Assembly: GCF_014696225.1 (NCBI RefSeq)
Contig: NZ_JACJPV010000018.1
Span: forward strand, 1-64,000
Source of the DNA: Anabaena sp. FACHB-1237
Lineage (GTDB): Bacteria; Cyanobacteriota; Cyanobacteriia; Cyanobacteriales; Nostocaceae
DNA length: 64,000 nucleotides
Direction of reading: 5' to 3'
The position numbers and the translations under genes were made by a program. The notes under the pieces are model-generated. The model was not told the DNA's origin. It was given only the letters and a program-made list of their open reading frames with translations, and made no database searches. Shown here piece after piece: positions 21,144-30,700 of this stretch; within the stretch, counting starts at the first letter, position 1, and each line of letters starts with the position of its first letter.

Positions 21144-21225
21144 GAGTCAGGAGTCAGGAGTTCTAGGAGTTCTAGGAGTCAGAATACAGAATTTTTTCTC
21201 TGCTCCTCTGCACCTGGCACTCTCT
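21143..21225. repeat. GGAGTCA-type intergenic repeat
   Basis: Directly after the tig stop codon come iterated GGAGTCA and GGAGTTCTA units, then CAGAATACAGAATTTTTT and a C/T-rich arm. The same composite arrangement occurs at 63007-63065. Repeats of this type are scattered through intergenic regions of filamentous cyanobacteria. Confidence 0.7.
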
Positions 21226-21416
21226 GACCTTAATCACAACAGAAGTAGCTAATATAGGCCATAATAAAATTATGGCATAGTCATAATTTGAGAAAACCTA
21301 ATTTTCTGCAAAAAGTGACTAAAAATTTACTTCCCAAAAAATCAGCGATAGCGAAACACTCCGTAAGAGTGACTAAGCTATGAATTGTATCCCCTTTTAT
21401 CGTTAAATATTCTTAT

Positions 21417-22115
21417 ATGCTTGTATCACAATCGGGAAATTATCCTGTTCACAGCCTGAGTCATCTTCACGTTAATTCCCACGTGCATAGCCCAAAAAAC
21501 ATTGTACCAATGGTTGTAGAACAATCGGGTATGGGCGAAAGAGCTTTTGATATCTATTCTCGACTGCTGCGGGAAAGAATCATTTTCCTGGGAACACCCA
21601 TAGATGATGATGTTGCTAACTCCATTGTCGCCCAATTACTGTTCCTAGATTCAGAGGACGCAGAAAAGGATATTCAACTTTACATTAATTCTCCTGGTGG
21701 TTCTGTCTATGCGGGGATGGCCATTTATGATACAATTCAACAAATACGCCCTGATGTAGTAACAATCTGTTTTGGATTAGCTGCTAGTATGGGAGCATTT
21801 TTGTTAACTTCGGGAACTCCGGGAAAACGGATGTCTTTACCTGACTCTCGCATTATGATTCATCAACCACTGGGTGGTGCTCAAGGCCAAGCTATTGACA
21901 TTGAAATTCAAGCCCGGGAAATTCTTTACATTAAGAGTGAGTTAAATCAGTTACTATCTAAACATACTGGTCAACCCTTGGAAAAAATTGAAGCGGATAC
22001 CGAGCGGGACTTTTTTATGTCCGCCGAAGAAGCGAAAACCTATGGTTTAATTGATCAGGTGATTTCTCGTCAAAACCTTCCCACAGCAGGGGAAAACGTC
22101 ACAATTTTGAAATAA
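21417..22115 (+). CDS. clpP: ATP-dependent Clp protease proteolytic subunit
   Basis: A 232-residue serine protease forming the tetradecameric Clp chamber. The catalytic Ser is in [11 protein letters not shown], the His in [10 protein letters not shown] and the Asp in TERDFFMS. The N-terminus is extended by roughly 30 residues relative to the Escherichia coli mature form; the alternative ATG at the [14 protein letters not shown] segment (residue 32) could be the true start or the mature region. It is followed after 9 bp by clpX and is surely cotranscribed with it. Confidence 0.96.
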   Translation: MLVSQSGNYPVHSLSHLHVNSHVHSPKNIVPMVVEQSGMGERAFDIYSRLLRERIIFLGTPIDDDVANSIVAQLLFLDSEDAEKDIQLYINSPGGSVYAGMAIYDTIQQIRPDVVTICFGLAASMGAFLLTSGTPGKRMSLPDSRIMIHQPLGGAQGQAIDIEIQAREILYIKSELNQLLSKHTGQPLEKIEADTERDFFMSAEEAKTYGLIDQVISRQNLPTAGENVTILK

Positions 22116-22124
22116 GAGGCTGCT

Positions 22125-23468
22125 ATGTCTAAGTACGACTCCCATTTAAAATGTTCATTTTGTGGCAAGTCTCAAGAGCAGGTACGTAAATTGATCGCAG
22201 GTCCGGGAGTCTACATCTGCGATGAATGCGTTGACTTGTGTAATGAAATTCTTGATGAAGAGTTGCTAGAAGCTAATGGGGGTTCACAAGCTCCTCAAAA
22301 GTCTGAAGCATCTCAAAAACGTCACAGCCGCTCTGGTAATATTTCTTTTAATCAAATTCCTAAACCCAGGGAAATTAAGAAATATTTAGATGATCATGTT
22401 ATTGGACAGGATGAGGCTAAGAAGGTTCTGTCGGTAGCGGTTTACAACCATTACAAACGTTTAGCCATACTTCAGTCTAAAGGTAATACTAATGGTAAAC
22501 CTGTGGCGGACGATGCCGTGGAACTGCAAAAGTCTAATATTCTCCTAATTGGTCCAACTGGATGCGGTAAGACTTTGTTAGCACAAACTTTAGCGAAAAT
22601 TCTGGATGTTCCTTTTGCTGTAGCGGATGCTACAACCCTGACGGAAGCGGGGTATGTAGGGGAGGATGTGGAGAATATTCTGCTAAGATTATTACAAGTG
22701 GCTGATTTAGATGTAGATGAAGCCCAAAGAGGAATTATCTACATTGATGAAATTGATAAAATAGCTCGTAAGAGTGAAAACCCATCCATTACTAGGGATG
22801 TATCTGGTGAAGGTGTACAACAAGCGTTATTAAAAATGCTGGAGGGAACAATTGCTAATGTTCCACCTCAAGGCGGAAGAAAACATCCATATCAAGATTG
22901 TATTCAAATAGATACTAGTAATATCTTGTTTATTTGTGGTGGTGCTTTTGTTGGTTTAGAAAAAGTTGTAGATCAGCGCGTTGGTAAGAAATCTATTGGT
23001 TTTGTACAACCAGGAGAAGGACAAAGTAAGGAAAAACGGGCTGCTGATACGCTTCGCTACTTGCAACCAGATGATTTAGTCAAATTTGGTATGATTCCTG
23101 AATTTATTGGACGTATACCGATGGTTGCTGTGGTTGATCCTTTGGATGAGGAAGCATTGATGGCGATTTTAACTGAGCCGCGCAGTGCATTAGTGAAGCA
23201 GTACCAGAAGTTGTTAAAAATGGATAATGTCCAATTAGATTTTAAAACAGAAGCGTTAAGAGCGATCGCTCAAGAAGCATACCGACGCAAAACAGGAGCA
23301 AGAGCATTACGTGGTATTGTGGAAGAGTTGATGTTAGATGTGATGTATGAGTTACCATCTCGTAAAGATGTGACTCGTTGTACTGTTACCAAGGAAATGG
23401 TAGAAAAACGTTCTACTGCGGAGTTACTGGTACATCCATCTTCGTTACCAAAACCAGAGTCAGCATAA
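22125..23468 (+). CDS. clpX: ATP-dependent Clp protease ATP-binding subunit ClpX
   Basis: A 447-residue AAA+ unfoldase that feeds substrates into ClpP. The N-terminal zinc-binding domain uses C10, C13, C32 and C35. The AAA domain has a Walker A motif GPTGCGKT, Walker B in [11 protein letters not shown] and the GYVGEDVE pore-loop region. The IGF-type loop that docks on ClpP is seen as KSIGF. It starts 9 bp after clpP with a GAGGCTG ribosome-binding sequence in the gap. Confidence 0.98.
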   Translation: MSKYDSHLKCSFCGKSQEQVRKLIAGPGVYICDECVDLCNEILDEELLEANGGSQAPQKSEASQKRHSRSGNISFNQIPKPREIKKYLDDHVIGQDEAKKVLSVAVYNHYKRLAILQSKGNTNGKPVADDAVELQKSNILLIGPTGCGKTLLAQTLAKILDVPFAVADATTLTEAGYVGEDVENILLRLLQVADLDVDEAQRGIIYIDEIDKIARKSENPSITRDVSGEGVQQALLKMLEGTIANVPPQGGRKHPYQDCIQIDTSNILFICGGAFVGLEKVVDQRVGKKSIGFVQPGEGQSKEKRAADTLRYLQPDDLVKFGMIPEFIGRIPMVAVVDPLDEEALMAILTEPRSALVKQYQKLLKMDNVQLDFKTEALRAIAQEAYRRKTGARALRGIVEELMLDVMYELPSRKDVTRCTVTKEMVEKRSTAELLVHPSSLPKPESA

Positions 23469-23581
23469 TTGGTAATTGGTGATTGGTGATTGGTAAGATA
23501 AAATATCTAGTATATTATTTTATTACTGTTTTTATTACTGTCATCTGTCACCTGTTCCCTCTTACCTGCTTCCTACAAATT

Positions 23582-24421
23582 ATGAGTTATATAAATGTTC
23601 GTGGTGTTGATCATTATTATGAATGGATAAAGAAACCATCCGATATTATTAAACCTGTGATGGTTTTTCTGCATGGTTGGGCAGGTTCTGGTAGATATTG
23701 GCAAAGTACAGCCCAGGCTTTATTGGATAATTTTGATTGTTTATTATATGATTTACGCGGATTTGGGCGCTCTCAATGTCAACCCCAGAATAATCATAAT
23801 TTAAGTTATGATTTAACAGAATATGCTGAAGATTTGGCGGTTTTATTAAATCAGTTAAATCTAGATAAAGTTTATATTAATGCCCATTCTATGGGTGCTT
23901 CCATTGCTACTTTGTTTTTTAATCGTTATCCACAAAAAGTAGAAAAGGGAATTTTAACTTGTAGCGGTATTTTTGAATATGATGAAAAGGCTTTTTCTGC
24001 TTTTCACAAATTCGGAGGTTATGTTGTTAAATTTCGTCCCCAATGGTTAAGCAAAATTCCTTTGGCTGATAGTATGTTTATGGCTAGATTTTTACATCGT
24101 TCTATTCCTAAACATGAACGTCAGGCTTTTCTGGAGGATTTTATTAATGCCCATTATGATGCTGCTTTAGGTACTATTTATACTTCTGTGAGTCAGGAGC
24201 AGGCGGAAATAATGCCAGGTGAATTTTCTAAGTTAACTATACCTACTTTGTTGATTGCAGGAGAATATGATATTATTATTCCGGCAGATTTAGGTAAGAA
24301 AGCGGCAGCTTTAAGCGATCAAGTGGAGTTACAAATTATTCCGAATACGGCGCATTTTCCGATGTTGGAAGATGCTGAAACTTATTTAGCCAAGGTGAGA
24401 GAGTTTTTACATAATAGCTGA
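23582..24421 (+). CDS. Alpha/beta hydrolase
   Basis: A 279-residue alpha/beta-fold hydrolase. The oxyanion region HGWAGSGRYW lies near residue 30, the nucleophile elbow is AHSMGAS (about residue 105), and the acid and histidine fit AGEYDIIIP and NTAHFPMLE near the C-terminus. The frame extends upstream to 23483, but that part is low-complexity intergenic repeat, so ATG 23582 (MSYINVRGVDHYYEW) is preferred. The substrate is unknown. It trails clpX by 113 bp and may be read from the same transcript. Confidence 0.88.
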   Translation: MSYINVRGVDHYYEWIKKPSDIIKPVMVFLHGWAGSGRYWQSTAQALLDNFDCLLYDLRGFGRSQCQPQNNHNLSYDLTEYAEDLAVLLNQLNLDKVYINAHSMGASIATLFFNRYPQKVEKGILTCSGIFEYDEKAFSAFHKFGGYVVKFRPQWLSKIPLADSMFMARFLHRSIPKHERQAFLEDFINAHYDAALGTIYTSVSQEQAEIMPGEFSKLTIPTLLIAGEYDIIIPADLGKKAAALSDQVELQIIPNTAHFPMLEDAETYLAKVREFLHNS

Positions 24422-24512
24422 AGTCATCTAAAGATGACTAAAAAAACTGAAAACATTTCTAGTTTGCTTTAGTAAACTTTGGTTATTAGCCATGAAATGA
24501 ATTTCATGGCCG
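24422..24512. repeat. Cluster of perfect small palindromes
   Basis: AGTCATCTAAAGATGACT (24422-24439), a TTTGCTTTAGTAAACT motif near 24463 and GCCATGAAAT-G-AATTTCATGGC (about 24489-24511) follow one another. The last two recur together, inverted, at 49372-49412, so they form one dispersed repeat unit. Confidence 0.7.
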
Positions 24513-24534
24513 TTAAGGTTACTGACAGATAATT

Positions 24535-24641
24535 TACAGCAGTTTCCGTTATTATGAGGTACAGATGTTAATGATAAAACCCTTGTAACACAGGCATCTT
24601 GCCTGTTCACAGTGCACCTCATGTAGATAGAATGTGCTGTA
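24535..24641. mobile_element. MITE-like element, TACAGCA family, copy 1
   Basis: A 107-bp element with imperfect terminal inverted repeats beginning TACAGCA and containing ATGAGGT about 20 bp inward on both sides. TA lies at both extremes, consistent with a TA target duplication. The centre holds the palindrome CAGGCATCTTGCCTG. A second copy is at 27273-27380 and a left-end fragment at 41056-41077. No coding capacity. Confidence 0.75.
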
Positions 24642-24709
24642 TATCCCACATTCGGCACTTCAACTAGTAATACATAAAAACTACATATAAAGAAAATTTC
24701 TGATTTTTG

Positions 24710-26287
24710 CTATTTACTAACTGTCCACCAAGCTAACGCATAATCTTGAACATTTTCATTAATTTGTTTGGTAAATTTCACTTTGATTTTATATTTTCCA
24801 TCTTCAGGAATAGGACAAAAAATGTGTTCTACATTGTCAACTTCACTCACGGAGTTACAAACGGTAATTTCCGAATTACTACTGTTGTCTTTTACTAAAT
24901 ATAAATCCAGATTATTTAAGCCGCGATCGCTAAATTTCTCATCTATATCATATTTTCCATTATTATTTTTATCTTCTAATTCTACCAATCTATCCCAATT
25001 TAATGTAATACTTACAAAACTTTTACTCTTTAAAGGTTTTTCTAAAGTATATTCTATCTCTTTATCGGTTGTAATTTTGCCAAAGTTCCAACCAATATTA
25101 CCCACTGGCTTATTAGGATAAAATTGTCCAGCGCTCAATTGTTGATAAGCACGAAAAGCGTTTAAATGTCCAGATCCCATTTGTTCATCTAGGGGAATTT
25201 TAGGATCTTTGTAAGCATCAGAATTAAACCAATTTTGATTTTGCTTATCAACTAATGTTCTGGTCATTCCTAATGCTAAACCATCACCATTATCCTTAAT
25301 TTTTTCGGCTGAATTTAATAAAATAACCTTCATTACTTGATGACGACGAGTATCTGTTGTCCAATTAATTTGTTTTATTCTTAACTGTTTATCCCCAAAT
25401 TCTTGTAATAATGCAACTACACCTATTACTTGAGGTGCTGCAAAACTTGTACCTGTGGATTTATTGATTTTACCATCAGGATTTAATAAGGGAATATTAG
25501 TACCAGGAGCAACTATACTAATGCTATTTCTTGAACCAATATTAAATTCTTTACCAACAAGACGATTTTGATCACGACCTGCTAAATTAGAAACATGAAC
25601 TTTATCAAATATTCCCTCTCTTGCTGATGAAAAAGCAACGTTAATTCCATTAAAATTGTCTGTAGGAATGGAAATTCCCCCTTTTCCTTGATTTCCAGCG
25701 ATCGCATATACTACATCATGGACTCGACTAGACCAATCAATACACAATGTTAACAAAGCGTTACCATCTAATACCGCATTTGGTCGAGTATCACGTTCCA
25801 AAGGTTCACCAAAACTAAAATTAATCGCTCGTAAATCTCCACCATTTTGTAAAGCGATAAACTGCGTTGATAAACATTCCTCTGCTTGATTCATTTTCTT
25901 TGTCATTCCCACTGCGGAAGCATATAACCGCGCTTTTGGGGAAACACCTATAAAAGCCTTGTCTTGACTAACCATGACCCCAGCTACATTATACGCATGG
26001 GATTCTACTCCAGCATTGGATTTAGCTTTTCTATCACGTACAAATACAGCCACAGGAGAAAGAGCGCGATTTGTTGAGACTTTTTTATCCCAACCAAACA
26101 TACCAGGACGGCCGATTTCTACCTGACCTATGGCAATCTTCTTTCCAGATAAATTATAAGGGGCTTGTTGTAACTTTCTAGCATCAATACCATTAGTTCC
26201 TAAAAAATCCACTATTTTTACAGTGGCCAATACTGGTAAAGTTAAACAAGCAATACTCAAACCATAAATTATCCAACTTTGTTTCAT
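24710..26287 (-). CDS. Subtilisin-like (S8) serine protease, secreted
   Basis: A 525-residue protein with an N-terminal hydrophobic signal or anchor (IIYGLSIACLTLPVLA). The S8 domain spans about residues 45-330. The serine is in GTSFAAPQV, the oxyanion Asn in AIAGNQGKGG, and the histidine in SHAYNVAGVM rather than the usual HGTHVAG. At the position of the catalytic Asp the sequence reads IGQVEIG, so a Glu may replace it. A beta-rich C-terminal domain (about 390-520) resembles the pre-peptidase-type beta sandwich of secreted proteases. The substrate is unknown. The gene is monocistronic. Confidence 0.85.
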   Translation of the reverse strand: MKQSWIIYGLSIACLTLPVLATVKIVDFLGTNGIDARKLQQAPYNLSGKKIAIGQVEIGRPGMFGWDKKVSTNRALSPVAVFVRDRKAKSNAGVESHAYNVAGVMVSQDKAFIGVSPKARLYASAVGMTKKMNQAEECLSTQFIALQNGGDLRAINFSFGEPLERDTRPNAVLDGNALLTLCIDWSSRVHDVVYAIAGNQGKGGISIPTDNFNGINVAFSSAREGIFDKVHVSNLAGRDQNRLVGKEFNIGSRNSISIVAPGTNIPLLNPDGKINKSTGTSFAAPQVIGVVALLQEFGDKQLRIKQINWTTDTRRHQVMKVILLNSAEKIKDNGDGLALGMTRTLVDKQNQNWFNSDAYKDPKIPLDEQMGSGHLNAFRAYQQLSAGQFYPNKPVGNIGWNFGKITTDKEIEYTLEKPLKSKSFVSITLNWDRLVELEDKNNNGKYDIDEKFSDRGLNNLDLYLVKDNSSNSEITVCNSVSEVDNVEHIFCPIPEDGKYKIKVKFTKQINENVQDYALAWWTVSK

Positions 26288-26446
26288 AAGTAATATAGAT
26301 TAGAATTGATGGATTTTTTGCTAATTTTCAATCTTTGACAATTTTTGACAATTTTTAATTTTTAATTTTTCTTACTATTTTGTTACAATACTTACAGACA
26401 AAGAACCAAACAACCCAATAACGATAATCTAACATCTCCAAATCTC

Positions 26447-27142
26447 ATGTCCCAAAAACCTATTGTAATCTCTCCTTCCATTCTTTCTGCTGATTTTAGC
26501 CGTTTAGGCGATGAAATACGCGCTGTAGATAAAGCTGGTGCTGATTGGATTCACGTTGATGTAATGGATGGTCGTTTTGTACCTAATATTACCATTGGTC
26601 CATTAATTGTAGAAGCTGTTCGTCCTGTCACAACTAAACCTCTGGATGTTCATTTAATGATAGTTGAACCAGAAAAGTATGTAGAAGGTTTTGCTAAGGC
26701 TGGTGCTGATATTATTTCAGTTCATGCCGAGCATAACGCATCACCTCATTTACATCGTACATTAGGGCAAATTAAAGAACTTGGTAAACAAGCTGGTGTG
26801 GTACTTAACCCCGGTACACCTTTAGAATTAATTGAGTATGTTTTAGAACTATGCGATTTGATTCTTATTATGAGTGTTAACCCTGGTTTTGGTGGACAAA
26901 GTTTTATACCTGGTGTTGTCCCCAAAATTCGTAAATTGCGTCAAATGTGCGATGAACGTGGTTTAGATCCTTGGATTGAAGTTGATGGTGGTCTAAAAGC
27001 TAACAATACTTGGCAGGTTTTAGAAGCTGGCGCTAATGCGATCGTTGCTGGTTCAGCAGTATTTAACGCTCCTGACTATGCTAAAGCTATCCATGATATC
27101 CGTCATAGCAAACGTCCTGTTCCTGAATTAGCAGGAGTGTAA
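26447..27142 (+). CDS. rpe: Ribulose-phosphate 3-epimerase
   Basis: A 231-residue TIM-barrel enzyme interconverting ribulose 5-phosphate and xylulose 5-phosphate in the Calvin and pentose phosphate cycles. Motifs include [12 protein letters not shown] at the start, the metal-binding [12 protein letters not shown] (His and Asp), HLMIVEP, the NPGFGGQ phosphate loop and EVDGGL. Length is normal for cyanobacteria. A terminator lies 20 bp after the stop. Confidence 0.97.
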   Translation: MSQKPIVISPSILSADFSRLGDEIRAVDKAGADWIHVDVMDGRFVPNITIGPLIVEAVRPVTTKPLDVHLMIVEPEKYVEGFAKAGADIISVHAEHNASPHLHRTLGQIKELGKQAGVVLNPGTPLELIEYVLELCDLILIMSVNPGFGGQSFIPGVVPKIRKLRQMCDERGLDPWIEVDGGLKANNTWQVLEAGANAIVAGSAVFNAPDYAKAIHDIRHSKRPVPELAGV

Positions 27143-27162
27143 TTTAATAGTTTTTACCAAAA

Positions 27163-27194
27163 TTCCCCATTTCTTCGAGAAGTTGGGGATTTTT
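27163..27194 (+). terminator. Rho-independent terminator of rpe
   Basis: TCCCCA and TGGGGA pair, with an inner TTCT/AGAA stem closing a TCG loop, followed by TTTTTG. It begins about 20 bp beyond the rpe stop codon. Confidence 0.8.
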
Positions 27195-27272
27195 GATCTT
27201 AGAAATTTACGTCCATATCCAAGAAACTGATTGTAAATTTTCAACTTCCTGAAAATAACCATCCTGTGTAAC

Positions 27273-27380
27273 TACAGCAGTTTCCGTTATTATGAGGTAC
27301 AGATGTTAATGATAAAACCCTTGTAACACAGGCATCTTGCGGTGTTCATAGTGTACCTCATGTAGATGGAATGTGCTGTG
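27273..27380. mobile_element. MITE-like element, TACAGCA family, copy 2
   Basis: 108 bp, closely similar to 24535-24641 along most of its length. The first 30 bases of each end match as an inverted repeat at 21 positions. The outermost right base is G instead of A, so the flanking TA is lost on that side. No coding capacity. Confidence 0.75.
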
Positions 27381-27486
27381 TGACTTTTCACAGTAAGCAT
27401 AAGTAGCTAATTGTTAGTAATTGTTAGCTTTTCAGTTACTGTTAATTGATCCTAGCATCGTTAAATACTATGTAATTAGAAATTTA

Positions 27487-27715
27487 GGCGTTGCTGAATT
27501 GGAGTATGATATTTACAGGACTTACGCAACTGGCATATTGGTAGGGTGTGGTTCGACAGTATAAATCATGTAAATAACCAAATTGTTGATATCTGACGCA
27601 CCCACTCAACAGATTTTTTACTGTGACACTTGCGTAAGTCCTAATTTATTTCCCGCATCAGCGAAGCGAAGCACTGGCGTTAGATGCAAAGTTTCAACCT
27701 GAGTTCAGCAACGCC
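27487..27715. mobile_element. GTTGCTGAA-family element interrupted by another element
   Basis: The outer ends are GGCGTTGCTGAA and TTCAGCAACGCC. The outer sequence matches the uninterrupted copy at 36182-36314 and the relative at 49122-49237 (same AAGCGAAGCACT segment). An unrelated 126-bp element sits inside at 27517-27642, splitting a TATTTATTT-like target. Confidence 0.8.
27517..27642. mobile_element. AGGACTTACGC-family MITE, nested copy
   Basis: 126 bp with perfect 13-base terminal inverted repeats AGGACTTACGCAA. ATTTA occurs on both sides (27511-27515 and 27644-27648), one base away from each end, giving a 5-bp target duplication. The family recurs at 43290-43435 and 49414-49561. No coding capacity. 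Confidence 0.82.
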
Positions 27716-27734
27716 CATTTTGTATGATACTGGT

Positions 27735-30700
27735 TTATGACGTTGGTTTCTGATCTGGGAACATACACTTATCAGAGTCACAACCGCTAGGTCCGACTTC
27801 TGACATTTCCCCTAAATCATAACGGCTTAATACTCCACAAAAATCATCATTTTTCCGTCTTTCCTTCACTTGTTTAGATAACAGTTTATAGGTTTCTGCA
27901 TCTATAGGTTCAAAAGGCAATCTAGGAAATGTTTGAATATCATCAAACCGTGCTAATAAAGCCGCAGAGATATAACCCTCATCATTTTTAATGGCCTCAT
28001 AAATGCGTGTACCTAAAGGTTCAATCTCTTCAGAACGTAATTCTAAAGTTGCTGAAGTATTATGAGCAGTGTAATATTTTTGTACCTGCATCACAAAGTC
28101 TAACTGTGCTAAAACTGAAAATTTAGATACATCAATTTCATCAGCACCAGGTAAATCTGCCCAGGACACAGCCACAGGTATTTCTACTAACCACTCTGTA
28201 CATCTGGGATCAAATGGGTCATTTAGTAAATTACCCTTTTCATCTTTATCGGATTGAGATGGTATAATACTATACCCATATTCTAAACAAGCTAAAGCCA
28301 CAGGGTCATTTTTACCGAAAGTGATGCGGCGGATGAATCTTTGCGCTTTAGGAGGATGCCAACCAGGAGAAGCTCCGGTTAAAAGTGCTTTAGTTCCCGA
28401 AGGTTGTACCGTAGTACAACGATTAGGACGTTTAAGACCATGTTTGTCGCAATAATTCCAGACGGTTTGATGGACTATATCTTTCCACCGGCTGAGATAT
28501 TCTGCTTCTGCACGTTTAAAGATTAAACCTTCTGGGGTTTCTGGTCTACCTTGTTCCCACCAATGCAACCAGTTTACACCAAAAGCATGAACGAAGAAGT
28601 CGAATAGCCCAGTAAAGGAAACTCCCACAATGGGATCAAGTTCCCGACTATATTGATAGCGGGGTTCAAGGAAATGATGATTTAATAATGTGGCTACGGA
28701 TAGCGCACTAGCCGTAAATGCTTCTTCTTGTTCTTTGTAGTTATCGGGATCGAGTTGGTTTAAGTGAACTTCCGCTAAATTGCAAAAGAAATTAGTACCT
28801 ATAATTTCACCACAATTGTGCGTAATACAACCATTGGCAATAAAAGAGTGGGTTAGGGGAACATGAAGATCATAAACTGGTTCTTCACCAAATTCTTCAA
28901 TGCTTTTAACTTTTGAAGTGAATCTTTGACTAATAATAGCTTCACTATATTTCCTGGATGACTCCTTAGTAGCTAGTGTTGCTAAACATTCCTGTTTATC
29001 AGGTATTAAAGGGAAACCTATTAATTGCCAAAATTTTGTTGCTTCCGCTGCTGAATAGATCATCAGTCTGCAACTATCCCTATTTTGGCTGACTTTCTCA
29101 GTTCCATCTTTTAATGTGCATGGAACTCCCCTGCTTCCTGCTTTTTCTTTGATCAGGAGACTGCTTTTAATTCCTAAATTAAGTAGGATGATCTGAATTT
29201 GAGCAAGTAATTGTCGTGAGCGGTTACGCAGTTCAATATTTCTACCTTTGACGTTAACACAACCATCTGCAGAAAATAATCCTTGCAAGAAACCAATAAT
29301 TACCTCTTGTGATTGAGATAAAAACTGATCTGGTAAATAGTCTTTAGATTTTACACCTAGTTTATTGCAAAGTGAATCTACTAAAGGTGAGTCATTATGC
29401 AACGTACAAGCACCTTTAACTAGGTTTGGTTTATGACTATAACCTGTCAAAGATTCCACAGCAGCAGTCAACACAGGAAAAGCGGTTTTGTACTCATTTT
29501 GGTTGATGTAGAATACAGCATCTAATTCTTTATAACCTTGATAGGTTGAGTCATCACTGTATAACCATCCCAACATTTGCGCTTGTTCAACTGTAATAGT
29601 ACCTTCTCCAAAATATCCTGCACCTTTTTGGATGTAGATATGATGATCAGATGTTAAGTCTTTGGTTGCTACCCATCCATGATTGGTAAAGTGTTGATGG
29701 TCAGCAGTACATCTCATTTGCTGGCCGTTTGCTAGGGTAATGAGATAGGTTGTTTGTACTCCTGTGGGAAAAGCGATCGCGTCTGTCAGTCTAACTCCAT
29801 CTAGCCCTACAGCACGCAAGTCAACTAAGGCTTGAAATGGTTTACCTACTAATTCTTTAATCGGTACTAATCCTTGATTTGTAGATACCAATGTATCCCC
29901 TGCGTGGCATGGATTTAAACCATATCTACTTAAACGATGCTCTAGTTCTTGATTATCTATTTTTGGATAACGTTCTTGTATCCAATCTTTACCCTTACCT
30001 TGCTGATATGCTTGTACAAAGTCAATTTTTAACTCTTGGGTTGTCAATAAATCTATATTAGCTCTAGCTACTGCTTCCCCAGCCCATTGAATTGCACCTT
30101 CTCCACTATAGTACTGCTTTTGTACCGACTCTATACATTCGTTTAAGGTAGGTTTATGATGAAATACTCTTGTATGGTTCGCCATTCGTAAAGCATCACG
30201 TTCTGGGTCAATACTCCAGTTACCTTGTGCATCTTGCTGCCATAAGTTGTCCTTAGCTTTACTTCCTAACTCATCATCTGATACGAATTGCCGCATACCG
30301 GCACTTCGGCGCACATTACCTGCAACTATAGTAACTGCTGCTTCGTCAATAAGCAGACAACATTCAACAGAATTTAATTTTCTGCCTACTGCTTTATTCA
30401 ATATTGATGCAATACGTTGATAAAGTCCCGATAATTTCACTGGGTTAGCAATGCCACCAAATCCTTTAAGCACTTCCCCAGATTTACGGACATCGGAAAC
30501 ATCTACAATTACCTGCACTTTACTGGTAAAACGTTCATCAGTGGATAATTCCAGAATAGTTTGATAGGATTTTACCCAACCTTCTCGACTATCACCAACG
30601 TAAATATTTACAGTGTTATCTTTGACAATCACATCTGTAAATTCCCGGCGTTTTTCTGTTGGTGTACTACCAATTTCTCCTTGAATGGTAATATTCAAAT

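Noticed and set aside
23483-23581. Extended N-terminus of the alpha/beta hydrolase with a transmembrane-like stretch
   Set aside because: The DNA is low-complexity intergenic repeat (GGTAATTGGTGATTGG type), and hydrolase homology starts at the ATG at 23582.
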